A stretch of 64,000 nucleotides of DNA from the NCBI RefSeq assembly GCF_009811315.1, contig NZ_BLID01000010.1:21031-85030 (forward strand), read 5' to 3'. Each line of letters begins with the position of its first letter. Position 1 is the first letter of the stretch. The notes under the pieces were generated by a model. The model ran no database searches. It saw nothing but the letters and a program-made list of their open reading frames with translations, and was not told the DNA's origin. A program made the position numbers and the translations under genes. Below, one piece after another: positions 1 to 7,704 of this stretch. The DNA is from Vibrio atypicus. Its GTDB lineage: Bacteria; Pseudomonadota; Gammaproteobacteria; Enterobacterales; Vibrionaceae.

Positions 1-44
1 CTATCAATATCAGGAGTTCATCATTTTGAAGAAACCCTAAAGAG

Positions 45-121
45 TGGCGCGTCCTGGAGGATTCGAACCTCCGACCGCCTGGTTCGTAGCCAGGTACTCT
101 ATCCAGCTGAGCTAAGGACGC
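45..121 (-). tRNA. tRNA-Arg (anticodon ACG), copy 1
   Basis: The minus strand folds as a 77-nt cloverleaf with encoded CCA (plus-strand TGG at 45-47). The 7-bp acceptor pairs GCGTCCT with AGGACGC, the anticodon loop reads CTACGAA giving ACG (normally modified to ICG, reading CGU/CGC/CGA), and the T-loop is GTTCGAATC. It is identical to the copies at 196-272 and 459-535. It is the most promoter-distal tRNA of the array seen here. Confidence 0.98.
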
Positions 122-195
122 GCAGTTTTTTGTTATCGACAAGATTAATCTCTATCAATATCAGGAGTTCATCATTTTGAAGAAACCCTAAAGAG

Positions 196-272
196 TGGCG
201 CGTCCTGGAGGATTCGAACCTCCGACCGCCTGGTTCGTAGCCAGGTACTCTATCCAGCTGAGCTAAGGACGC
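196..272 (-). tRNA. tRNA-Arg (anticodon ACG), copy 2
   Basis: Identical in sequence to the gene at 45-121, displaced by exactly 151 bp, with encoded CCA at plus-strand 196-198. It shares the same 44-bp downstream flank as copy 1, so the two arose by duplication of the whole unit rather than of the tRNA alone. Confidence 0.98.
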
Positions 273-338
273 GCAGATTGTGAAGTATATCACACTAATT
301 TTACTTTAAAACAAAAAATTGACCATCAGGCCAATTAA

Positions 339-431
339 TGGCGGTGAGGGAGGGATTCGAACCCTCGATACGGTATCAAGCCGTATACTCCCTTAGCAGG
401 GGAGCGCCTTCAGCCTCTCGGCCACCTCACC
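339..431 (-). tRNA. tRNA-Ser (anticodon GCU), copy 1
   Basis: A 93-nt class II tRNA with a long variable arm and encoded CCA (plus-strand TGG 339-341). The anticodon loop CTGCTAA gives GCU, reading AGC/AGU. The acceptor stem GGTGAGG is fully Watson-Crick paired. It lies between two tRNA-Arg genes in one minus-strand array; E. coli also has serV (Ser-GCU) with argV/Y/Z/Q next to csrA. Confidence 0.98.
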
Positions 432-458
432 GTTTTTTATTCCCTGGTAAGGAAATTA

Positions 459-535
459 TGGCGCGTCCTGGAGGATTCGAACCTCCGACCGCCTGGTTCG
501 TAGCCAGGTACTCTATCCAGCTGAGCTAAGGACGC
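459..535 (-). tRNA. tRNA-Arg (anticodon ACG), copy 3
   Basis: Identical to the other two tRNA-Arg genes over all 77 nt, including CCA (plus-strand TGG 459-461), but its flanks are unrelated to the 151-bp repeat. It is separated by 27 bp from the downstream Ser gene (339-431) and by 74 bp from the upstream one (610-702). Confidence 0.98.
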
Positions 536-609
536 GCTATACTTTCTTGCTACAGAAAGTTGTTTTAAAGCTGTTCCGAAGAACAATTCTTCCGAAGAAG
601 AAGCAAGAA

Positions 610-702
610 TGGCGGTGAAGGAGGGATTCGAACCCTCGATACGGTATCAAGCCGTATACTCCCTTAGCAGGGGAGCGCCTTCAGCCTCTCGGCCACCTCA
701 CC
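610..702 (-). tRNA. tRNA-Ser (anticodon GCU), copy 2, acceptor G-U variant
   Basis: Ninety-three nucleotides with encoded CCA, the same as the copy at 339-431 except for one base: plus-strand A at 619 where the other has G at 348. This turns acceptor pair 6 from G-C into a G-U wobble. It is the first gene after the array promoter, so probably well transcribed. The fold stays intact and I expect a functional tRNA. Confidence 0.97.
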
Positions 703-717
703 GTCTTGCGGAGGCAC

Positions 718-745
718 ATATTACGATTTACCAAAAATATGTCAA
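718..745 (-). promoter_or_regulatory. Promoter of the tRNA Ser/Arg array
   Basis: On the minus strand a consensus -35 TTGACA (740-745) and a -10 TAATAT (718-723) are 16 bp apart. The bases after the -10 (GTGCCTCCGC) are GC-rich, as in stringently controlled stable-RNA promoters. It reads into the tRNA-Ser gene ending at 702. Sequence inference, no transcript data. Confidence 0.75.
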
Positions 746-849
746 ACATTTTCTTGGCAAAATCAGCAAAAAACTTGCTGACCGTTGGGTATTTAATCAA
801 AGCGGTGTTAATTCGCTCTTTTTGCTAAAAAAACACCCGGTGCCGATAC

Positions 850-880
850 AAAAAAGGCTGACATTATCTGCCAGCCTTTC
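850..880 (-). terminator. Terminator after csrA
   Basis: The minus strand forms an 8-bp stem AAAGGCTG/CAGCCTTT (872-879 with 853-860) followed by a T run at 849-855. It starts 8 bp after the csrA stop and separates csrA from the tRNA promoter. Confidence 0.85.
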
Positions 881-887
881 CACGTAA

Positions 888-1085
888 TTAGTAGTTGCCT
901 GATGCAACGTTACCATTACCTTTTTCTGCCTGAATGCGCATGTAAATTTCTTCACGGTGCACTGACACTTCTTTAGGAGCGTTAACACCGATACGTACTT
1001 GGTTACCTTTAACACCTAGTACAGTTACTGTTACTTCATCACCGATCATTAGAGTTTCGCCAACACGGCGAGTTAAAATTAGCAT
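888..1085 (-). CDS. csrA: Carbon storage regulator CsrA
   Basis: A 65-residue homodimeric RNA-binding protein that recognises GGA motifs in hairpin loops and controls translation or stability of mRNAs for carbon metabolism, motility and quorum-sensing outputs. The N-terminus [16 protein letters not shown] and the [19 protein letters not shown] segment (RNA-binding region with its conserved arginine) are the family signature, and the length is typical. The ATG at 1085 has an AAGGAG Shine-Dalgarno about 6 nt upstream. It sits between aspartate kinase and the tRNA-Ser/Arg array on the same strand, as in other vibrios; a terminator follows at once. Identity is essentially certain. Confidence 0.99.
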   Translation of the reverse strand: MLILTRRVGETLMIGDEVTVTVLGVKGNQVRIGVNAPKEVSVHREEIYMRIQAEKGNGNVASGNY

Positions 1086-1177
1086 TCTGTGCTCCTTGAG
1101 TAATCTCTGATTTATCTTGCTACAAGGCTATTATCCAACAAAAGTTATATTTTCGTAAACTCTATTGTGGCTCGAAT

Positions 1178-2365
1178 CTAGCCTAAAAAGGCATGTTTTT
1201 GCAGGCAATCGAGTGCCTCTGCAGAAGTTATGTAAGCATCATGCAGTATGTTGGCCGCTTTGTCGACACATTCTGGTAACAACACCAGCATTAACGATTG
1301 CGGGTTAACGGCGTAATGCTCAACACTAATCCCCTGCTGAGTTAGCAAGGCGTAAGACTTTTCAACCAGTCCTTCGACATGAAGGCCGACAGCTGTCAGC
1401 AAACTTACCGCCTCACTATTACGGATTTTCTCGCTGAAAACCAGTTCCAGTTTTGCATAAGCATCATGTTTTATCACTACACCTACCCATTCTGCATGCT
1501 CGATCACATTCCAAATGGTAATACCTAGCATTTGGCATTGCTTTTTCAGCCCCGAAAATGCCTCTTTTTCAATTTTGATCAAGCACATATCGCGCTGAAT
1601 CGCGACACCACAAACCGGGCTTTGACACTCCTCTCCTTTAACTAGACTGCCGCTGTTGGTATCAAACGTAGACAGAACTCGAAGAGGAACGTTGTTTTTC
1701 CATGCATATTGTACTGAAGGCAGGTGAAGTACCTTTGCGCCTTTGCGTGCCATCTCTTCCATTGAAGGGAAATCGATCACCTCCAACTTCTGAGCAGTAG
1801 CAACCACTCTCGGATCGCACGTATAAATGCCGTCAACATCAGTAAATATCTGACATTCATTGGCATTCAACGCACCTGCTAGCGTCACAGCACTGGTATC
1901 AGATCCACCGCGACCTAGTGTAGTGATATCCCCGTTGTCATTAATACCTTGAAACCCTGCAATAATAACAATCTGATCTTGTTCTAGCAGCTCTTCAATT
2001 GAAGAAGTATCAATGTGTTTAATCGTAGCATCGTTGTGTTGGTTATCCGTCACAATATTTGCCTGTGCTCCGGTGAGTGAGCGTGCTGCATGACCGAGTT
2101 TATTCAGCGTCATTGCTAATAGCGCCATGGACACCTGCTCACCAGCAGAGAGCAAAACATCAAGCTCGCGGGCTGTTGGAACGCTGTCGACTTGTCGAGC
2201 AAGGTCCATCAGTCTATTGGTTTCACCTGACATTGCAGAAACCACGACAACAACTTGATTACCATCATTTTTCGCCTTTATGATGTGTTCAGCTACCGTA
2301 TGGATTCGTTCTATTGAACCCACAGAAGTTCCGCCAAACTTTTGCACGATAAGGGGCTTTTTCAC
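1178..2365 (-). CDS. Aspartate kinase (monofunctional)
   Basis: Phosphorylates L-aspartate to 4-aspartyl phosphate, the first step toward lysine, threonine, methionine and diaminopimelate. The 395-residue protein opens with the family motif VQKFGGTSVGS, carries the kinase domain to about residue 245 (including TTLGRGGSDTSAVTLA and FTDVDGIYTCDPR) and ends with two ACT-type regulatory domains that normally bind end-product amino acids. There is no homoserine dehydrogenase fusion. The start is GTG at 2363-2365 with AAGGTGA upstream. It is preceded by the alaS terminator, so it probably has its own promoter in 2366-2502. E. coli has no kinase at this spot between alaS and csrA. I leave the symbol blank because vibrios carry several aspartokinases and I cannot tell which effector this one senses. 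Confidence 0.95.
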   Translation of the reverse strand: MKKPLIVQKFGGTSVGSIERIHTVAEHIIKAKNDGNQVVVVVSAMSGETNRLMDLARQVDSVPTARELDVLLSAGEQVSMALLAMTLNKLGHAARSLTGAQANIVTDNQHNDATIKHIDTSSIEELLEQDQIVIIAGFQGINDNGDITTLGRGGSDTSAVTLAGALNANECQIFTDVDGIYTCDPRVVATAQKLEVIDFPSMEEMARKGAKVLHLPSVQYAWKNNVPLRVLSTFDTNSGSLVKGEECQSPVCGVAIQRDMCLIKIEKEAFSGLKKQCQMLGITIWNVIEHAEWVGVVIKHDAYAKLELVFSEKIRNSEAVSLLTAVGLHVEGLVEKSYALLTQQGISVEHYAVNPQSLMLVLLPECVDKAANILHDAYITSAEALDCLQKHAFLG

Positions 2366-2502
2366 CAGTCTTCACCTTCCCAAGACCAAAGTCTCATTCG
2401 AACCACACTCAACATGTTGAATATTGCGTGCAGTAGTAATAACAAAAACCAAGTGATTCACTCGACCGTCGTTACAACGTTCAATTAAACCACTTGGTTA
2501 AC

Positions 2503-2543
2503 TTAAAAAAATTACGCTCAATCAAATAACTGATTGAGCGTAA
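2503..2543 (-). terminator. Terminator after alaS
   Basis: A perfect 13-bp stem, TTACGCTCAATCA (2512-2524) with its complement at 2531-2543, has a 6-nt loop and is followed on the minus strand by a T run (2505-2510). It lies 18 bp past the alaS stop. Confidence 0.9.
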
Positions 2544-2561
2544 ATATTTATAAATCTAAAT

Positions 2562-5144
2562 TTATAAGCGTTCTTCTAGCCATGGCTGCACTGACTGAAT
2601 CGCAGCAGGAAGAGCCGACACATCGGTACCACCAGCTTGAGCCATATCAGGACGACCACCGCCTTTACCACCAACTTGCTCAGCAACCATCTTCACAAGA
2701 TCGCCCGCTTTCACTTTGCCGATAAGATCTTTCGTCACACCTGCGATTAAACCGATCTTGCCGTCATTCACGTTTGCTAGCATAACAACACCGCTACCCA
2801 TCTGGTTTTTGATGTCGTCAACCATGGTACGTAGGTTCTTACTATCAGCACCTTCCATACCTGCGATAAGAACTTTAACGCCGTTAATTTCCTGAGCTTT
2901 ACCCATGATGTTCGCGCTTTCTGCCGCTGCCATCTTGTCTTTCAGCTTTTGGATTTCTTTCTCTAGCGATTTTGCTTTTGAAGCTGACTCAGCTAACTTC
3001 TCTTCATATTTAGCTTGTTGCGCTTCAAGTGCATCGAGCGCAGCTTCGCCCGTTACCGCTTCAATACGACGAACACCAGCCGCGATACCACCTTCAGAAG
3101 TGATCTTAAATAGACCAATATCACCAGTATTTGATGCGTGGATACCACCACAAAGCTCGGTTGAGAACTCACCCATAGAAAGTACACGAACTTCATCATC
3201 GTACTTCTCACCGAACAGTGCCATTGCACCTTTCTGCTTCGCTGATTCAATGTCCATCACGTTAGTTTCGATAACGTGGTTGCGACGAACCTGTGCGTTC
3301 ACTAGACGCTCTACTTCTTTTAGCTCTGCTGGTGTTACCGCTTCTAGGTGAGAGAAGTCAAAACGTAGGTTGTCTGGCTTAACCAATGAACCTTTTTGAG
3401 CGACGTGCTCACCAAGAATTTGACGCAGTGCTGCGTGCAATAGGTGCGTTGCTGAGTGGTTTAGAGAGATTGCAGCGCGACGTTCTGCATCGACAATCGC
3501 TTCAACTTCATCACCTTTCGCTAGTACACCTTCAGCTAGAACACCGTGGTGCGCAATTGCGTTACCTAATTTCTGAGTATCTTCTACTTTGAATAGACCT
3601 GATGCCGTTTTAAGTACACCAGCATCACCACACTGACCGCCTGATTCTGCGTAGAATGGTGTTTCACCAAGGATGATGATAGCTTTGTCGCCTGCCGATA
3701 GAGACTGTGCTGCTTCACCTTCAACGAAGATTTCAGCCACATCGCTCTTACCTTGGGTACCTGTGTAACCACAGAATTCAGTTTCAGCTTCAGTTTTGAT
3801 CGTTGCGTTGTAGTCAGTACCAAATTGGCCAGCTTCACGAGCGCGTTGACGCTGCTCTTCCATCGCTTTCTCAAAACCCGCTTCGTCGATAGTGAAATCA
3901 CGCTCACGAGCAACGTCATTAGTTAAGTCAGCTGGGAAACCGTATGTATCGTAAAGCTTGAATACTGTTTCACCGTCAAGTTCTTTACCTTCAAGTGCGT
4001 CTAGTGCTTCATTCAGGATAACCATGCCGCGCTCTAGTGTGCGGCCAAAGTTTTCTTCTTCAATGCGAAGTACTTTTTCCACAATAGCTTGTTGCTTTTT
4101 AAGCTCATCAGCTGCGCTGCCCATCACTTCCGCTAGCACACCAACAAGTTTGTGGAAGAATACGCCCTTCGCACCCAGTTTGTTACCGTGACGAACTGCA
4201 CGACGAATAATACGACGTAGAACGTAACCACGGCCTTCGTTTGAAGGCATAACGCCATCAGCGATTAGGAATGAACAAGAACGGATGTGGTCAGCGATAA
4301 CACGTAGCGATTGGTTTGACAGGTCTTCATGTCCTACAACCTCTGCTGTTGCTTTGATTAGCTTTTGGAATACATCAATTTCGTAGTTTGAGTGAACGCC
4401 TTGCATGATTGCAGAAATACGTTCGATCCCCATACCTGTATCAACAGCAGGTTTAGGTAGCGCTTCCATCGTGCCATCAGCATGACGGTTAAATTGCATA
4501 AATACGTTGTTCCAGATCTCGATGAAACGGTCACCATCTTCTTCTGGTGTGCCAGGGCGGCCACCCCAAATGTGTTCACCGTGATCGTAGAAAATCTCAG
4601 TACATGGACCACAAGGACCTGTGTCTCCCATTGTCCAGAAGTTATCTGATTCGAACTGCTTACCGCCTTCTTTGTCGCCAATGCGAACGATACGATCAGC
4701 TGGCACGCCTACTTTCTTATTCCAAATTTCAAATGCTTCATCATCAGTTTCGTAAACAGTCACCAATAGACGATCTTTTGGAAGTTGTAGTGTTTCAGTT
4801 AGGAATTCCCAAGCAAACGCAATCGCGTCTTCTTTGAAGTAGTCACCAAAACTGAAGTTACCTAGCATTTCGAAGAATGTGTGGTGACGAGCCGTAAAAC
4901 CAACGTTTTCTAGATCGTTGTGTTTACCACCCGCACGTACACAGCGCTGAGCCGTAGTTGCTCGTGTATAGGCACGCTTTTCGGCGCCTAAAAAGCAATC
5001 TTTGAATTGGTTCATACCTGCGTTTGTGAATAGCAGGGTTGGGTCGTTATGCGGAACTAACGATGAACTTTCTACGATTTGGTGTCCTTTGCTCTCAAAG
5101 AACTTGAGGAACGCGTTACGAACCTCATCAGTGCTCATGTACAT
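2562..5144 (-). CDS. alaS: Alanyl-tRNA synthetase
   Basis: Class II synthetase that charges tRNA-Ala and hydrolyses mischarged Ser/Gly-tRNA-Ala. At 860 residues it is normal length: catalytic domain ([14 protein letters not shown] at the start, [17 protein letters not shown] near residue 305), then the editing domain with zinc-binding HSATH and CGGIH pairs, then a C-Ala domain ending at the C-terminus. Of two in-frame ATGs, the first (5142-5144) has AGGA 8 nt upstream and is preferred over the one two codons later. recX lies 142 bp upstream on the same strand, matching the recA-recX-alaS order of enterobacteria. Confidence 0.99.
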   Translation of the reverse strand: MYMSTDEVRNAFLKFFESKGHQIVESSSLVPHNDPTLLFTNAGMNQFKDCFLGAEKRAYTRATTAQRCVRAGGKHNDLENVGFTARHHTFFEMLGNFSFGDYFKEDAIAFAWEFLTETLQLPKDRLLVTVYETDDEAFEIWNKKVGVPADRIVRIGDKEGGKQFESDNFWTMGDTGPCGPCTEIFYDHGEHIWGGRPGTPEEDGDRFIEIWNNVFMQFNRHADGTMEALPKPAVDTGMGIERISAIMQGVHSNYEIDVFQKLIKATAEVVGHEDLSNQSLRVIADHIRSCSFLIADGVMPSNEGRGYVLRRIIRRAVRHGNKLGAKGVFFHKLVGVLAEVMGSAADELKKQQAIVEKVLRIEEENFGRTLERGMVILNEALDALEGKELDGETVFKLYDTYGFPADLTNDVARERDFTIDEAGFEKAMEEQRQRAREAGQFGTDYNATIKTEAETEFCGYTGTQGKSDVAEIFVEGEAAQSLSAGDKAIIILGETPFYAESGGQCGDAGVLKTASGLFKVEDTQKLGNAIAHHGVLAEGVLAKGDEVEAIVDAERRAAISLNHSATHLLHAALRQILGEHVAQKGSLVKPDNLRFDFSHLEAVTPAELKEVERLVNAQVRRNHVIETNVMDIESAKQKGAMALFGEKYDDEVRVLSMGEFSTELCGGIHASNTGDIGLFKITSEGGIAAGVRRIEAVTGEAALDALEAQQAKYEEKLAESASKAKSLEKEIQKLKDKMAAAESANIMGKAQEINGVKVLIAGMEGADSKNLRTMVDDIKNQMGSGVVMLANVNDGKIGLIAGVTKDLIGKVKAGDLVKMVAEQVGGKGGGRPDMAQAGGTDVSALPAAIQSVQPWLEERL

Positions 5145-5286
5145 GCAGCTCTTCCTGAAAATAGTCGAGTTAGAATTTTGCGCTATTGTAGATCATGGTT
5201 AACGCTACGACTAGTTTTCTTGCAGAAAAGAGCTTTTTGATTGGAGAATTAAAATTAAATCATCAAATTAGCATCTAGTTTGCCGT

Positions 5287-5751
5287 TTATTCTTCATTTT
5301 CACTGCTTAATGCATAACTGATTTGTTCAAAGCTATAGCCGCGATATTGAAGAAAACGGACTTGTTTCGCGTACTCTTTTTGATCTTTTGCTTTGATTCC
5401 TTTGAATTTCTTCTCAGCGGCACTTTTTGCTAATTCAAACCAATCTTGTGGCTCTTGTTCAAAAGCAGCTTCAATCACTGAATCTGCGACTCGTTTTTGC
5501 GATAACTCTTGACGAATCCGGCGTTCACCATGTCCTTTATAAACATGCTGCCTCACCTGACTCTTGGCATAACGCAAATCATCAAGGTAGTTGTGATCAA
5601 TGCAAAAATTGACGGCTGCTTGGACATCTTGTTCCGTATACCCTTTCAAAGATAGCTTTTGATAAAGTTCATACTCGCCGTGATCACGACGACTCAAAAG
5701 TTGAATCGCGGCTTCTTTACTCGACAATGTAGGCGGTTTTTTTTGAAACAT
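5287..5751 (-). CDS. recX: RecA regulator RecX
   Basis: Small helical protein that caps growing RecA filaments and limits RecA activity in the SOS response. The 154-residue, charge-rich sequence holds three helical repeats, with family features such as [12 protein letters not shown] near the N-terminus, LDDLRYA near residue 56 and a C-terminal [12 protein letters not shown] repeat. It lies 136 bp after recA, separated by the recA terminator; in E. coli recX is made by readthrough of such a terminator, so low SOS-linked expression is likely here too. The function is inferred from family and position; both agree. Confidence 0.97.
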   Translation of the reverse strand: MFQKKPPTLSSKEAAIQLLSRRDHGEYELYQKLSLKGYTEQDVQAAVNFCIDHNYLDDLRYAKSQVRQHVYKGHGERRIRQELSQKRVADSVIEAAFEQEPQDWFELAKSAAEKKFKGIKAKDQKEYAKQVRFLQYRGYSFEQISYALSSENEE

Positions 5752-5837
5752 TGAATTGACCGGATAGCAAGTTTGACATTAAGTAAGTTGCCCTCTCCTA
5801 CTGAAATGACTTATCGGTAAGGAGCAATGTGAGAAAC

Positions 5838-5866
5838 GCAAAAGCCCTGCAATGATGCAGGGCTTT
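5838..5866 (-). terminator. Terminator between recA and recX
   Basis: A perfect 11-bp stem (AAAGCCCTGCA at 5841-5851, complement at 5856-5866) with a 4-nt loop starts 21 bp after the recA stop. On the minus strand the stem ends in TTTT then GCG, a short U tract, consistent with partial readthrough into recX. Confidence 0.85.
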
Positions 5867-5887
5867 GAATATTTGTTTCGAAAAGGT

Positions 5888-6934
5888 TTATAGCTCTTCT
5901 TTCTCAGGTGCAGCACCTAGCTCAGAATCTTCTGGCTGAAGCTCAACTGGTGAAAGTAGCATTTCACGAAGTTTCGCATCAATCGTCTGTGCGGCTTCAG
6001 TGTTCTCACGTAGGAACTTACCTGCGTTTGCTTTACCTTGACCAATCTTGTCACCGTTGTAGCTGTACCAAGCACCCGCTTTTTCAATCAGTTTGTGCTT
6101 CACACCTAGGTCGATAAGTTCGCCTTCACGGTTAAAGCCTTGGCCATAAAGAATTTGCGTTTCTGCTTGTTTAAATGGCGCTGCAATCTTGTTCTTAACC
6201 ACTTTAATGCGAGTTTCGTTACCTACAACTTCGTCGCCTTCTTTGATAGAACCAGTACGGCGAATATCTAGACGAACAGATGCGTAAAACTTAAGTGCAT
6301 TACCACCAGTAGTGGTTTCAGGGTTGCCGAACATTACACCGATCTTCATACGGATTTGGTTGATGAAGATACACATACAGTTAGACTGTTTTAAGTTACC
6401 TGTTAGCTTACGCATTGCTTGAGAAAGCATACGAGCCTGAAGACCCATGTGGCTATCGCCCATCTCGCCTTCGATTTCAGCTTTAGGCGTTAATGCTGCA
6501 ACTGAATCGACAACCATAACGTCAATAGCACCAGAGCGAGCAAGAGCATCACAGATTTCTAGCGCTTGTTCACCAGTATCTGGCTGAGACACTAATAGCG
6601 CATCGATATCAACACCAAGCTTCTTAGCGTAGATAGGATCAAGCGCATGCTCAGCATCGATAAATGCACAGGTTTTACCTTGCTTTTGTGCTGCAGCGAT
6701 ACACTCAAGTGTTAGCGTTGTTTTACCTGATGATTCTGGACCATAGATTTCTACGATACGGCCCATTGGTAGACCACCTGCACCCAGTGCGATATCTAGA
6801 GAAAGTGAACCCGTTGAAATCGTTTCAACATCCATGGTGCGGTTGTCACCAAGGCGCATAATCGAACCTTTACCGAATTGCTTTTCGATCTGACCTAGCG
6901 CAGCGGCGAGCGCTTTCTGTTTGTTCTCGTCCAT
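5888..6934 (-). CDS. recA: Recombinase RecA
   Basis: ATP-dependent strand-exchange protein and co-protease for LexA cleavage. The 348-residue form begins [20 protein letters not shown]. An upstream in-frame ATG at 6955 would add seven residues, but GGAG at 6941-6944 sits 6 nt before the ATG at 6934, and RecA of other vibrios starts at MDENK. The Walker A GPESSGKT lies at about residues 65-72, the DNA-binding region follows ([20 protein letters not shown]), and the C-terminus is acidic as expected. The promoter holds a LexA box. pncC is upstream and recX downstream on the same strand, the classical gammaproteobacterial order. Confidence 0.99.
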   Translation of the reverse strand: MDENKQKALAAALGQIEKQFGKGSIMRLGDNRTMDVETISTGSLSLDIALGAGGLPMGRIVEIYGPESSGKTTLTLECIAAAQKQGKTCAFIDAEHALDPIYAKKLGVDIDALLVSQPDTGEQALEICDALARSGAIDVMVVDSVAALTPKAEIEGEMGDSHMGLQARMLSQAMRKLTGNLKQSNCMCIFINQIRMKIGVMFGNPETTTGGNALKFYASVRLDIRRTGSIKEGDEVVGNETRIKVVKNKIAAPFKQAETQILYGQGFNREGELIDLGVKHKLIEKAGAWYSYNGDKIGQGKANAGKFLRENTEAAQTIDAKLREMLLSPVELQPEDSELGAAPEKEEL

Positions 6935-7023
6935 CACTTTCTCCAAATGACTCATCTATTTACTGATGACTATCAATCAAATTCTTCCGTTCAGCTTTTA
7001 TCGCTAAACAATCAATGAAAGTC

Positions 7024-7051
7024 ATTATACTGTTGATTCATACAGTGTCTA
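7024..7051 (-). promoter_or_regulatory. recA promoter with LexA (SOS) box
   Basis: On the minus strand TAGACA (7046-7051, one mismatch to the -35 consensus) and a perfect TATAAT (7024-7029) are 16 bp apart. The spacer is filled by CTGT-N8-ACAG (7030-7045), the canonical gammaproteobacterial LexA operator with both half-sites perfect. LexA bound here would directly block RNA polymerase, as known for E. coli recA. Leader to the ATG is about 80 nt. Confidence 0.93.
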
Positions 7052-7121
7052 TACCTGTAGGAGTTTTTTTTGGGATTTGATGATATCTATCTAATTTTTA
7101 TGAAATTTTAATTTCTGCTAC

Positions 7122-7619
7122 TTACGACTCACTGTGACCAAGCAGTTTTTCAACCAGTACTTGCTGTGCCGTATATACCGCTTGTTGGCGTACTTGTTCT
7201 CTGTCACCGTCGAACTGATAGGTACTTACGTGTAACCAGCCTTTTTCATCTGCCCAGGCAAAGCAGACTGTACCAACGGGTTTATCATCCGTTCCACCGC
7301 CAGGGCCTGCAATGCCGCTAATAGAAACACCAATAGACGCGCGAGAGTTTTCCAGCGCACCCAATACCATCTCTTTTACCGTCACTTCACTCACAGCGCC
7401 ATACGCCTCTAAGGTTGCTGCTTGTACTCCGAGCATTTCCATTTTCGCTTCGTTACTGTAAGTAATAAAAGCACGATCAAACCAAGCAGAGCTGCCCGCA
7501 ATATCGGTAATGGCAGCCGACACACCACCACCTGTGCAAGATTCAGCCGTCGTCATTACCAATTTATGTTGGCGAAGTAGCTCTCCTAACCGAAGAGACA
7601 GATTTTGCTGTGATTCCAT
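7122..7619 (-). CDS. pncC: Nicotinamide-nucleotide amidohydrolase PncC (CinA C-terminal domain)
   Basis: Deamidates nicotinamide mononucleotide to nicotinate mononucleotide in the pyridine-nucleotide cycle. The frame stays open to 7766, but AGAGGA 8 nt before the ATG at 7619 and the resulting 165 residues, the same length as E. coli PncC (YgaD), fix the start. Family motifs are TTAESCTGG near residue 23, the serine-rich AGSSAWFDRAFITYSNEAK, and SGIAGPGGGTDDKPVGTVCFA in the second half. It lacks the N-terminal MoCF-like domain of full CinA proteins. It precedes recA in the same direction and is divergent from mutS across an 85-bp gap. Confidence 0.95.
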   Translation of the reverse strand: MESQQNLSLRLGELLRQHKLVMTTAESCTGGGVSAAITDIAGSSAWFDRAFITYSNEAKMEMLGVQAATLEAYGAVSEVTVKEMVLGALENSRASIGVSISGIAGPGGGTDDKPVGTVCFAWADEKGWLHVSTYQFDGDREQVRQQAVYTAQQVLVEKLLGHSES

Positions 7620-7704
7620 GTCTAAATCCTCTTTTTGCATCTTTCCGCTCACTAGCGATTCACGTATCCTAAGCCGCAATAGAAATAAACAAAAGACATA
7701 ACCC

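Larger units (their letters stand above)
1..276. repeat. Direct repeat, 151-bp period, carrying tRNA-Arg
   Basis: Bases 1-125 recur identically at 152-276. Each copy holds a 44-bp leader, a complete tRNA-Arg gene and a few bases after it. The spacer 126-151 separates them. The left copy reaches the window edge, so the repeat may continue outside. This is the pattern expected of tandem duplication of a tRNA unit by unequal recombination. Confidence 0.95.

Noticed and set aside
99-887. Short open frames across the tRNA array
   Set aside because: They translate tRNA genes (repeated VREGFEPSIRYQAVYSLSRGAPSASRPP-like peptides are a hallmark of tRNA-Ser read as protein) and have no independent support.
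2905-3351. 148-codon frame antisense to alaS
   Set aside because: Serine/alanine-rich shadow of a strongly conserved gene; no ribosome site or family likeness.
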